This document shows positions 1-12,800 of a stretch of DNA of 27,329 nucleotides, in pieces. Source of the DNA: Saccoglossus kowalevskii (lineage: Eukaryota; Hemichordata; Enteropneusta; Harrimaniidae); contig NW_003120943.1 in the NCBI RefSeq assembly GCF_000003605.2, positions 46,677 through 74,005 on the forward strand. Direction: 5' to 3'. The stretch's first letter is position 1. Every line of letters starts with the position of its first letter. The notes beneath the pieces are model-generated. The model had not been told where the DNA came from and searched no databases. It was given only the letters and a program-made list of their open reading frames with translations. A program made the translations under genes and the position numbers.

Positions 1-3000
1 GGTGTTCTGTTTTCTATTTTTTCTGACGTCAAAACACTTAGTGTTTCTTAGCGAAACCCCCCTCCAATAAAAACGCTCGCACGTGCCGTTCATTTGAAAT
101 CAACATTACCGTGACTACGGTATTATTAGTTTTGCTAAAGAATTTAAAATGATGTGTTAGGCAGATGTAGGGTCATAAATGACACACGATAAAGATTACT
201 TCCACGTGATGTATATTATTGGTGTAATTCAAAGTCAAAATATCGAAAATGGTGTATAATAAAGTTATACCATTTCAAAAGAAAATATCTCGCATTTGCT
301 TGAATGTGGTATGATTGTGTAATATCTTTACAATCGTAGTGTATTCTCACTCACGAAATTCATTGTAAAAGCCCAATGGTGAGTAAACAGATGCACGCGT
401 TCAATGACACTCTATTGTGTGTGTGTGTATACTAGTAATGTACGTGCATGTAGCTAGAATAGCGGCTTGTGTCAGCACAGGACAGAAATTTGATGAAGTA
501 TATCTACGTGTTTACGCTGAAACAAGTCGTTTACACTATGCCGATGATCACTATAAATTAACATGATGGAGATACAAGCGTGTTTATTTGTGGCGAGGTC
601 AGTGCAATATACAATACATTGTGATTCATGAGCTGAATCGAACAACTCCTACGATATATATTCATAATTTTCCTCAAAGTCGACGAGGTTACTGAGACAG
701 GGGCATTGATAGCGTACGCAGAATCGAATAGAATCGGCTATCGGGTAAAATAGGTAAGACGCCCCCTGCTAGAATTTCCATTCTTAATTTGTCAGTTTCG
801 GTGTACGTTGCAATCCACGGTCTATGTTGTTTCTTAATAACACCGTTGTCTCTGTCACGTTCAGAGGTGTATGAAAGCAGAGCAGGTCGCGTCAACAAAC
901 CTGTGTAAACGTTTCAAACATTTTGTTGGCGCTAAGCCACCATTGCTACTACGGAGGCGCAAGCTTAAGTCCTTTATTATGTTACATTGAGTGCATGTCC
1001 GTGCATGTCAAAGCCTCGGGGAAAGTCACCGAACAAGATTGACACACACTACATACTCGTAACTTGTTCTGGAAACACTCAGTCACCCAGAGTGTGGTCG
1101 GCAAGTGAGTATATTACATAACTGCTTTTTCAATGCTTTATATTGTTTTGTTTGAAAAAAATAACGATTTTCAGTTGTTTGCGAATGTTGGAGCAGATTT
1201 AATACATCTTCATATTTGAGTTGAATTAACGCAACTGTAACTACGTTCATCGTGTTTGTTCCTGAATCCTGTATTATGCATCAGTCGCTATCCATGTTGA
1301 TGTATATAGTATAGTATGGTAATATTCTACTGTTTACGTTTCCTCGGGTTCATACTCTTAAAACTTGGTAGGAACTGATCGTTATTTCCATTTCGCCAGA
1401 CAGAGTGGTTTCACATTACAAGTAATTAAGTGTGGTGCGGTGGCATAGTAGTAACACGAAAAAAACCGGTATATACAATATTTTATATTAACTAACGAAT
1501 CAATCGATATGTATATAGTAATCGTTCGTTCCAGTGACATACGTATTGTACCAACAACAAATACTAGTATTTATGCTGTAGTTTATTTCGACTTACATAC
1601 GCCCATCACGACAAACTACACACAATGTTTTGATCGAAAGATGCATATAGCATCGATGACGTTTCCTTATTGAGGTTGCCGGCTAATTCTGTAAATGAAA
1701 CGTATCGCGTTGCGTTGATACATTTGTTGTGGGGGTCAGTGAGTTGGTGTACACTGATAAATACTATATTACTTTCACTCTTGCATGAAGTTTAAAGAAT
1801 GGAGCAGATTTGACATTCGGAGGTAACCCGAGGTCACTTACACGATGTTTTATATCGGGGATATTAACGAATTGATGTATAATACTAGAAGACGAGTAAC
1901 GCTTGACGCCAATACAACGATCACAGATACAATAAATTATATCATTCCAAATATCAATTGATATGCGATAATGTATGTAAATAGTCAACAATATTTGTGT
2001 TCAACCAAAAATGGTACGAATTGATTGGAACAGAAAAAAGTCACTGTTATACCATACCCTGACCCTGCACTCAATCAATTAAACTGTCAAGTGCTATGTT
2101 ATTGAATTAGGAATGGATTTAAACTGGATATATTCTGTCAAAATGAATTTCACGACACAAGCGATTTGTACAAAATATGTTTTTAGTAAATATAAATGTA
2201 TTTTTGGCACATATAAATGTGTACGTTGGGGCAACCCCGTATTGAGTCTCACAAAAAACTGCTTCAACAAGTTTGTATAGGACAATTACGACCCAGAGTG
2301 TTTTTGTGAAAGATGGCATCACCAGTATGCATTTCATGCAAAAATGAATGGTTTAGTTAGTTAAATCGCAAAAATATTGGACATCCATTATATGCGCGTA
2401 TCTTAGTTTATCATGCAAGGAATTGCTGTTTCCATGGCAATTTTGTGCACGGAGAATAGGGGTCTTTTAGTAATCATTCATTATGTTGCGATGAAAGAAG
2501 ATTGAATCGTCGCCAGTAGTCGCAAACAATCTAAACAAGAATGTGACCCTGCACAGTTCAAGTCTACATATTTTGTGACAAACTTTAATACTCAGTAGTC
2601 AGACAAGGCATGTTCATATTTTCTATTTCAAACCCAAACGAATCAATTGAATTTGCTAGGCAGACACCTTTTCATATTCGACGAAGTGCTCGCGCATATA
2701 TTATAACTTATTAGAACAATCTATGTCACTGCGTTCGTTTATACAATGTTCAACTGATTTATACTTATAAATCGTTTATATACTGTGCATTTCATTAAGA
2801 CATACATTTACTTTATATCATATATTTATAAATGCTCTGTAGATATCAAATGACGGTTGAAAACAACAATAGACGTATTACAACGCGTCCAAGAATGCCA
2901 GACAGACTGCCAATGACTGAAATAGAAGCCATATAAATGCATTTGTAACTAGCGTTAACAAATGGATTCTATAGCCAAAGAAAGCGTCTTCTTAGAATGA

Positions 3001-3765
3001 ATTTCAAAAAATCATGCAGGGTTTTATACATATTCCATAAAATTAGTTCATCGACATCACAGTAACGTACCTGCCTTACTCGTCTTCGGTGTATCAGCAT
3101 TTGCAGGTCATTATATCGAATACTAATAATAATAACATTTAAGCTCGTTGTAATATTGAGAAATCTATAAGTACGGGATTCTAAATGAGGTAACGAATTG
3201 AATATGTCTCTTGTTGATTTAATCTATTTGCGTATAATTATGTAACATCCTGTGAAAAAACCAATCAAAGACTCATCAAAACTATAATGCCCGAAAATTC
3301 AAAACGTTAAAATACACTGTGCCCCCTGTGGCCTGAATTTAATAAATCATTCAACCCCATTAGCTCATTCTCTAATCATTGACGTAATGCTCCAACCACT
3401 CTCTGCTCCCACGGTTACTAAAATCAGGCCATAGGTGAATTTGAATATTTGACTATGCTTGTTTTCTTAACGCATGCGTATAGTGAAAGTTTGTACATCT
3501 CTATTCCAATTAAAAAAACAAGAGAAGGACAAACAAGTCATTACGGTTTTTTACTTTATTCGGATTATTTCGACAGAATTACATTACATTTAAGCATTTC
3601 CCACGCTGACATTCACATAGTACGGCTTACGTGAACCTAATTTATTGCATTTCACAACGTATATGACAGAGGAATAATACAATTGTTCGACGATCAATGT
3701 TAGTTACTTCTTCTTCTTTTACTTTAAAGGATTGGATTCTCTAGAAGTCTAACTCAGAAAAAAGT
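1..3765. other. Upstream intergenic region, no gene seen
   Basis: AT-rich sequence with frequent stops on both strands; the open frames are short and have no recognisable motifs or splice partners. It contains a CRE-type palindrome at 24-31 and a short GT run at 416-429. It presumably includes the receptor's promoter towards its right end, but no core promoter element could be called with confidence. Confidence 0.6.
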
Positions 3766-3826
3766 ATGAAGACTGGTCTTATTTTACTTGTGTTGATGTG
3801 TACAAGTTACACCCTTCAAAGCGAAG
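3766..3826 (+). CDS. RXFP-like: Exon 1: signal peptide of the RXFP-like receptor
   Basis: Starts at an ATG and encodes MKTGLILLVLMCTSYTLQSE, with a basic residue, a hydrophobic core and a polar end typical of a secretory signal peptide. It ends in a phase-1 donor (GAAG|GTAAGA). The LDLa exon opens with a phase-1 acceptor, so the split codon becomes G+TG (Val21). No other exon in the preceding sequence offers a signal peptide. The 6.4 kb gap to the next exon leaves room for unseen exons or an alternative first exon. No clear core promoter was recognised upstream. Confidence 0.6.
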
Positions 3827-6800
3827 GTAAGAACGCTCAGAACGTATTATGTACATGTCACGACCTTCAGTACGAAGGCGAGAAATGACAATTATTTGTT
3901 ATCGCCCATTTTGCTTACACTATAATCGTGGCTGGTAGCTGAAAGTGTGGCATTATTTTACATTTATTTATGGTGGGCTTCGGGTGTAGTAATTAAATCA
4001 TGGTTACGCCATACACACCACGAGTACCTGCACCACGACCAGGTTATAAACATGTTACAGAATGTAACCAAGGACACTTTAGAACACCTACTGACCAAGT
4101 CACTTACCATAATGTCATTGCCATTGCCAGTAGTCCCAAACTGAAATATGATTTAGGTGGCAAAATGAAGTGACTAGAAATAATGACATTAAATGGCACA
4201 CCAATATCATACAACCGGCTTTCTATGTAAGATCTGAAGAGCGAATATTCTTAAGTGAATCAAATCATAATATTAGACTGTTTGTGCTAATGACAATGAT
4301 CCTATTTATTATTTTATTGAAATCGTAGTTTGTTTATAAAATATTTGTATGAAATTTCATATGTGTGTCAGTTAAACTAGTTCAATGTCATCACAGAACA
4401 CGCAATGAACATGTGAAGATATAAACGAGTGGGTTCGTCATATTAAAAAAAATCTCGTGTTTCACCCTATTCGAATACTTTAGGGAAACCAGAGACGAGC
4501 ATATTGTTACACATTTCTATTTAGTAAATGTGTTGCGATTCACGAAATTAGCGTGACCTCAAATAAGATTGCATATCCAATACATACCATTTCATATACC
4601 ATATAAATCACTGTTTGTATATACACACTGGAACCCAACACTTTACTCCAACGAGTCTGATGACGCCACACAGCATTAGTCGCAGTTCATTTTAATACAG
4701 CATGCATGCAACAATGAAGTAGCCAAAGATTCAGACCAATAGTTATGTATAATCCATGTACGGGAACGTAGTTAATGAACAATTCGATTCCTAGAACCAT
4801 TACACAAATTGAACTCTAATGCGCTCATTTTTGCCGAAATCTGATATTTTTATGGAGAAGTGCTAGACAATTCATTCCCATGGCGACCCTGTGCAGGATA
4901 TATTTATTTAAAATTGAGGCTTAATAGACAGCCAGGATAAGGCATTCGATGAACATTAATATGTACAGTTTGTACACCCACAGTTTGTGCGCGCATTTCC
5001 CTTCAGTCTTTTAATATAATGACTTCATAAATTCAAGACGAACAATTTGCTATAAAATTCAACTTAGCCGGAAGAAAATTTATAAAAATAAATAGATACA
5101 AGAACGCGTGTTTTTTTAATTCAAATTTATTGAGAATAGTATTTTGTATGGGGATACTTTCTGTTCTTGTAAATGTTAATATTTCTCCTCTGCGTAGCAA
5201 TTATCAGGCAATATCTTTTGCTTTTAACGAGTTGATACAGTTCAATGCGGATCCTTTGTTTTATTTTAAACAGTTACTGTATTGTTTGGTTTGATGAATT
5301 AAATGTATCATTCTATTGATTGGAATACGTGTTAATTATACGATAAGTGTGTACCTAGTCAGGAGTTGGTGAGCGAATGAATTATTCACGCTGTCGCGAT
5401 GGGAGTTGATGACATCACTGACACCTAGAAACTCGTCATTTCACAGTTAATTAAAAGTAAAGAACGATTAAAACACGAAAAGTATTTTGTAGCAGATTTA
5501 GGATTTCTATTAGAGAAATTTGAATATTTGTCAAGAAATAACACATTACTACAAAATAGTAAAATTTAAAACCCAATTATTTACTTTATTTCGAGACTAT
5601 ATAATGGCAGATGGAATACCGTGCTTTAGCCAATCAGATGGCTAGATTCAGACGAAGTATTTTATTATAATGCACGCAAATATTTTACGTGAATATTATT
5701 ATTGTTCATTCTCGATTTTCACATTTCGAGACGATATCTGAAAGATTGACTGGTCAATTATTACTAACCGTTTATGGGTAAATGGCTCGTTAGTGAGTTC
5801 TAGTGGCGGTAACTGCCGCCAGGCATCATCATGTGTTGTTACAAGTAACCCGAGAAAATACGCTGGCTGATTACACTACGTAAATCAAATAATATATGCG
5901 GATATGAAATACAGAATTGAACTAGCTAATCAAATATTGACTAACCAAATGACCTTCTGTCTCACATCACAATATTAGTATATATCTATATTGTTTATGT
6001 TTGACAGTGTAATATGATAAGTAATAATGACACAGCGGAATTCTTTCTTTGACATTATTTTAATTTACCGAAAAATCGAAAAAATATGACAGCAGTTTGA
6101 CACGATCGATATCAGTGTCAGTAGTGAAATTATTATATTTTGTTGACGATTTTTTTATGATTTGTGACATTATAACGATAAATTTCAATAAATCGAGCAC
6201 GAGTTTATATCCATGTATTATTCAGTGCCATTAGTTGAAGATACGGAACAAAATTATAATTGTACAGGTGAAAGAAATTTGAAAAGTCGAAGTGTTCCGA
6301 AATGATAATTATTCGACCTAGAGACAAACGTCATAGCGTACGTGTATCATATTTCACACCCTACTCACTCGGACAATGTCCAAATATAGTATACTATCAT
6401 TATCGTAATTTGTAAAGCACAGTAACGCAAATACACTGAACGCAATATGTTATCGGATTAAGGTCGTTGTATTAAATGTTCATAGTTGTCTCTACATCCG
6501 TTCGTGCAATTTGATCACATGCATCAATATATTAACAATCTATTGCACCTTAGACACTACAAGAATACACTCATCAATATGATTAATATTTCATTGATGA
6601 TTAATATTTCTCTGCCCAGTCGATTTCTTGACAATAATCGTATTTGTTCATGAATTAAATCAAGACATTAAAATGTACACAGGCTAATAATGCCCATTTC
6701 CTTTACATTTAAAAGTTGCACTAACAAAATGTGAATAAAACAAGTTCTGTAATTGATTTCAGCCTATAGTGTAAATATCTGTATTGCAATTGTGGCTAAT

Positions 6801-9800
6801 CTAGAGCATTACGTATAAACGCTGGTGACGTATTCTGTAAGTAATCGGAATATAATAAGTGGTGCACATATTCTGACGTGTATGTTTGTGTGTTTGAATC
6901 GGTGTGTTCTGGATCGATATTTATTTCACTTCTCAAACCCTCAAGCAATTTATTATCATTCTTTGATATTTTCAATAACAAATTAAAAATTGGCAATTTG
7001 TCACTTTTGAGAGATTTACACATAAGCACAGGCAATAAATAATTACCAGAAAAAAGTGCAATATGAAAAATGGGGGACAAGGGGAATATATGTTGATCAT
7101 TTCTTCCCTGTAACTGAAAATCTAATCAATCTCTAATTCTCTAATAATTTTTAATTGTTACAATTCCCACAATATTTTGAGCGTTTTTAGGTTTCATCTT
7201 TTAAATTTTCTGTCATAATTCCCAGTCGTCATCCAGAAATCGAAGACTATTACTCCCACTAAAATACCTCCCCCTACTATCTCCCATCGAAATATTGCAA
7301 AATAATTCCATTCCACTACTCTGTACTAAATATAATTACTTCCCGATACCTATCATCTCAAAGAATTGATTACAGAATAATTTACTTTTCGATGACTAGT
7401 TACGTTGACTGCAAATGTCAAATAGCATACGACAGCCTGGGCATCATTTTGACAATTTTCACAAGGCATTGCACTTTTATGTATAGTATAGTAGTATTCC
7501 CACCGATCGAAACACTGGATTTTAATGTTACAGTAACGATATTTTTAGACATATCCAGTGACATTATTATTACCTTCTGTGTAGCTTTTTGAATAGTCGC
7601 ATTATCTATGAACTGATCAACCAAAGAACTTAATATCTGTTCTTTCTACCATCAAAGATATATTTCAAAAATACTGTGATGTTATATGTTATTAATCATA
7701 CGTATTAATGAAACAACTTTTGGAAATTCTGATACCGAGATTTTTAATATTTCTGCTATCCAAACTCTCGATTTGTCCTTACTTCATACTACCAGTATGC
7801 TTGAAAGATATCATCCTGCAGGAATGTTTTCAGAGCAAAATGGTCCACCACGATACAAGTACATTATGTTTGCTACTGATAAACCTGATGATGCAAAAAC
7901 GTTACACACAGAAGAACATTTTTAACAACGTATTTGTAGAGTGTAGCATAATTTCTTCATAAACTTATAAAAAAAAATCTCATTCAGGTATATTTACGAT
8001 GTACCTTCTATCAACAACCCTTCCATCAATAATACTCTTTCTATTACAGTGGCGGCGGCTCGAGGGGGGGGGGTCCCCCGAAATCACCCCCCAAACATCA
8101 AGCTGAAATCATCCTTTGTGTATTTTTCACTTAAATCCATCGCAAATGCCGATAAAGAATCACTGCGCATGACCAGAGCGGGCAGCACTGTCATTAAACT
8201 CATTTATGTATGCCAGCAAAATTTGCCTCCCAAAATGAAGGTAATAGCATTTCATGAGGGTCTAGATTCGGCGCGAGGGACCGTGAGATCCATGCAAAGT
8301 TGCGTGCCGCCGCCTCTGCCTCATATCCTGAGGTAATCTTTGAATTTGACTCTTATAATTATTACCTCCATGGTATTACAAAAGAGATGAACATGACCAA
8401 TTTACTTCATCGTTGAACAATATCCACCATTCTTCTGCAAATGCTGTATGCATTATCAAGCGTTCCTAGGCAGCGGGTCTCTGATTTTTTCTACATCATT
8501 CATCTTATGTTAAGAGTCCTGCTATGAATTGGCTATTTAGATTGATATGTGGTGCGTGTGCTACCTGTGGAGCAGACCATGCTCACTCTTTTGCAAACAC
8601 CTGATATCACCTCAATCTTTGTTTAATCCTTGAGGTACATTATATCATTGCCTTGTACATTAATTGTTAGGAATTTTTTGAGACTGATCATTTACTCTCG
8701 TTTAGCACACTAATTTCTGTACTACTGTACACACTATGTAAATGTACTTTGTCCATGTATTTTTTATTGTTGTATGTCCATTGTATTTAGTTAAAATCCC
8801 TATACGACTATTAAATTTAGATTAGTGAATGTGTGGGTACATCGTCCGAATCGCACGGTCCCGTGTCTTCGACCTATAGGCCTCTAAACACGATACCGTG
8901 CGGGATCGCCTAGGCTAATTGCGTATCTTAAGCAGTGAGAACTGATTGGGCCCGCCTCGAAACAAGGCGCCCAATCAGCTTGGACGTACCAAATTATAAA
9001 ACAAAATTCCACTTCCTGTTTTTGTCGCTATGAAGGCATCCTTCCCACACAAAACTGCGTCGACTGCCTGTACTTGATGAGGCTTGAGGGCACCAACACC
9101 GACAACTTTCACATTGTTATCATCACAAATATCATATTTAAAATGAAACGCCAAAGAGGGATTTGTAACACGCAAACTGATTGGACAATGATTAGCCGCA
9201 ACTGACTACTGGAGGCGCTGTTAGAATACGCGTATTTGATGGTCTGTTTAGAGGCTTGGCCGAATAAACTTAGACCTTGGCTAGCGAAGATGGTGTGGGA
9301 AAGGAGTATGAGTGTTTCGTATTTTGGCCATTTCATTATTTCTTTCCTTTCTTGCATACACCTGATTAAATTGTGCTCTAGCATTTGTTGAATAGAAAAT
9401 AATAATCTTGTCTCCGGGCAGCTTGTTTGTTAGCCGCAACATTTCTATTAGCCGTATCGGAACTGTTATTTCCTGCAATAGTTGGACGTTCTTTGTCGGC
9501 ATTTTGAGATTTAGTTTTTTTTTATGCTTAGACATAATCTTTTCCTGTTTATCTGGAGCCACCACAAGGCCACTGATTTGAGCGCATGCGTCGGTGTAGC
9601 CCTCTCTATATAAATTATAGTTTGGCTTTATGGAATCAAATATCGAAAAACAACGAAAAAATGTGACGTCACTTACGATTTTCAAATCATTTCTATAATC
9701 ATGTTCACATGACAAATGTCGGAATAATAGATATGTAAATGTATACATCAAACTAAAGAAATCAACGAAATATTATGAAAATTAGTGTGCCGACTTCATA

Positions 9801-12800
9801 TTAATTTGGGCTTTATGAATTTGATCGGGGACGTCAGAAAACTAAAATATTTGAATACAGCGTTGCGCGCTGTACATGGCTATTCACAGCGACAACGAAT
9901 GGGACGAGGTATGTACACATTTTCCTGTCATAATGATGACAATGTAAAAACTTGAAAACATTAATGGTAAAAAATAAATAAAATAATTTGAATTAAATAG
10001 TAAAATTTAGTTAGTTAAAGTGTCTTAAAAGTGAAGCTGATTCTACAACACTGAAAGTTGACCCAGTTAGAGTATTTACTCTACGAGTCAAAGTCTGAAA
10101 TTGCAAATCAAATTGGTTTTCCCTAATATCTAAGGCTTTTTTTTAATTTTGATAACATAATACCACAGTTTCAAATACAAGCATGTCATGCCTAGCAAAA
10201 TAGTCAATTCTAACTGTGGTGTGGAATCTATAGTGACCTTTGAATACACTGTTATATCTTTCAGTGCATCAGCGTATTGTTCGCGGTACATGTAGCGGCA
10301 TACAAGTCAAATGCACGAATTCCACGCAGTGCATATTTCGTGACCAACTTTGCGATGATCATGTCGATTGTGACAATGGCTCAGATGAATGGTCATCAGA
10401 ATGTAGTGAGTATCAATCAATCACCTACAACCATTTATTCTCAGTTTAGGTTTATGTTGTCACTGGATGTTGTTCACAATATGGAATGTTGATTTCACCA
10501 GAAACTCTCCACAATATAAATTGTTGATTCCAAAATATTCAAAAACGTGACTTGTAGATGGGATAGTGACATGTATTAAGATGTATATTTCTGATTACAG
10601 CTGATGAAGATGATAACACTAACTGGGACATCTTAATTGGTCAAAAGAGTGATTCAGAGGAGGAGGAAGACAATGAGAGTGAAACAATTGAGTGCGGTGA
10701 GTAGCAATTCGTATTTACGCATTAATTATTCATATTTGTAACCAATGCAGGCGGTGTAGTTACGCGAGATTAATAATGATTACTGTATTTTTTATGATAG
10801 ATAATGGTAGTTATCCGGAAGAATGTAACTGTACACATTTTATATTGAGGGAAAATGGGTTTATGACGTCAGAAAACCAATTCTATACTATAATAGACAC
10901 TCGTTTAGATTGCTCCCATAGGAATTTAACGTCAATTCCGGGTGGGATACCACCCAATATTACCAAGCTGTGAGTATATATAATTATACAAATCTCTACA
11001 GCCTATGTGTTGTTATCTGTTATTTTTCACTGATTGCAAATTCATTACATAACTTTGACCGATATTATAATCAATATTAAAAATGACATCCTTAAAGATC
11101 GTTGGAGTTTCAAATCTGGTTATTCACGAAAATCGTTTTTTATTCTAAAGTTTCTGACATGTGACTTGTGTAATGAATAATCATTACTTGTTATATTCAA
11201 TATATATTATATGTTAATGTACCGCGTGAATTCTTTATTGTTAACAGGAATCTGCGATATAACTCGATCCAAGAAGTAAAAGCAGGAGATTTGTATGGGT
11301 TATACGATCTCACTGAATTGTACGTATCATTAAATTAACATCTACCGCCGTTCATATAATTATTATTTGTTTCCTTCAGATAACAAAAATATCCATAGCA
11401 AATAGAGTGAAATAAAATAAAGAAAATGCTAATGAAACAATCTTATTACCTCCATAGTCTTTACTGCGCACTCTGTGACAATATTTAGGATAGCATATAC
11501 TAGTATGCCTCCACAAAATATTTAGGCGAACATCGCAAACATATATAAATATAACGATCACTTGATTGAAAAGCGATTTATATTTTACATTTACACAGTG
11601 TTCGCCACTCCGAAACTTAAATAATATACGCTCGCCAAGAACTTACCACTACATTCTGAAAACTTTTTGAGTTAAATACAGAAATGCCAGAATCGACACC
11701 AACACAATCNNNNNNNNNNNNNNNNNNNNNNNNNNNNNNNNNNNNNNNNNNNNNNNNNNGGCACTGAATCACGTCTTTTATTGGACAATATTGCGTTAAG
11801 ATTGTCACAGACAGCTAATGCTATCTTTTTCAAAATATCTCACAGGCTACTTTCAAGGAATATTATCAACGATATTGCAGAACGAGCATTAGATCATTTG
11901 GCAAATCTAATGGTTTTGTAAGTAGTACATCTAATCACACCTGTGGATACCCTTACCAATACATAACGCACAGACAATCATATGCTATCTACATACGAGT
12001 GAAAATAGTATATACGATCAGTAGAAATTTAGCTGTGTTTATAAATAAATAAATAAATAAATAAATACAATGTTCATATTTTACAGGGATTTGGAGGCTA
12101 ATAAGCTGAAAACACTTCCCGAGAGTGTGTTTTCCTTTCTTAATAATCTTGTTGACTTGTAAGTAAAACTTGCGTTCATCTTTTTATGGTACCACACGCA
12201 CTATACAAAACAGACATAATATATATAACTATCACACGCAAGTACTTTATTTATTTCCGTTGTATATCATTGAAACCAGTGTCTAAGAAGACGGGACTTT
12301 TTTCACCTTGTTCCAAGTTCTAAATAAAACAGAAAAATAGTCTTATTTGACTTCAAACTTGGTTATAGAAAATTTAAAAACTTTTACTTGTTGTGTATAT
12401 TAGCATCTAATTTGGTGATTGGACTAAAACATTGCGTCCAATCTCCAGAAACGCGTCGTGTTTGTATGACTTCTCATCGAATATAACAGTAACTCGAGCC
12501 CAAATGGTATACATTCTCACCACTCACCAGAAAAACGGTGCCTATGTTACTAGACGGTACCATTTTTCCAGAGCGAGGATCGACGTCTCGCTGAAAGCAT
12601 ATCGTTTACATGTCAGGCTGATAAAATAGACGAACGAGAATTATTGTAACGGATGCACTCCACAAACAATATTATTGAATCAACAATTTACACCAAGTTC
12701 TGTGTATAATGTTACTGTCCACATGAAATCTAAGTCATATATAATTAAATATACAGAATACTATTTTTGCGATACTTGTAACGTAAGAGCCGTACCACTA

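Larger units (their letters stand above)
3827..10264 (+). other. Intron 1 of the receptor model (6.4 kb)
   Basis: The left half (to about 6790) is plain AT-rich sequence. From about 6796 to 9910 it holds coding-like but broken fragments on both strands, a GC-rich island, two hairpins and a helicase relic, described separately. It may be a graveyard of mobile-element insertions. Extra LDLa or leader exons were looked for; only a weak 48-bp candidate (9861-9908) was found. Confidence 0.5.

Noticed and set aside
689-898. A 69-codon open frame on the - strand
   Set aside because: No motif, no splice partner, and a length common by chance.
2094-2337. Overlapping - strand open frames
   Set aside because: They overlap in different frames with low-complexity composition and no recognisable domain.
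12432-12629. A + strand frame in the LRR3-LRR4 intron that might be a missing LRR exon
   Set aside because: It lacks the LxxNxLxxL pattern and has no 72-bp phase-2 splice boundaries.
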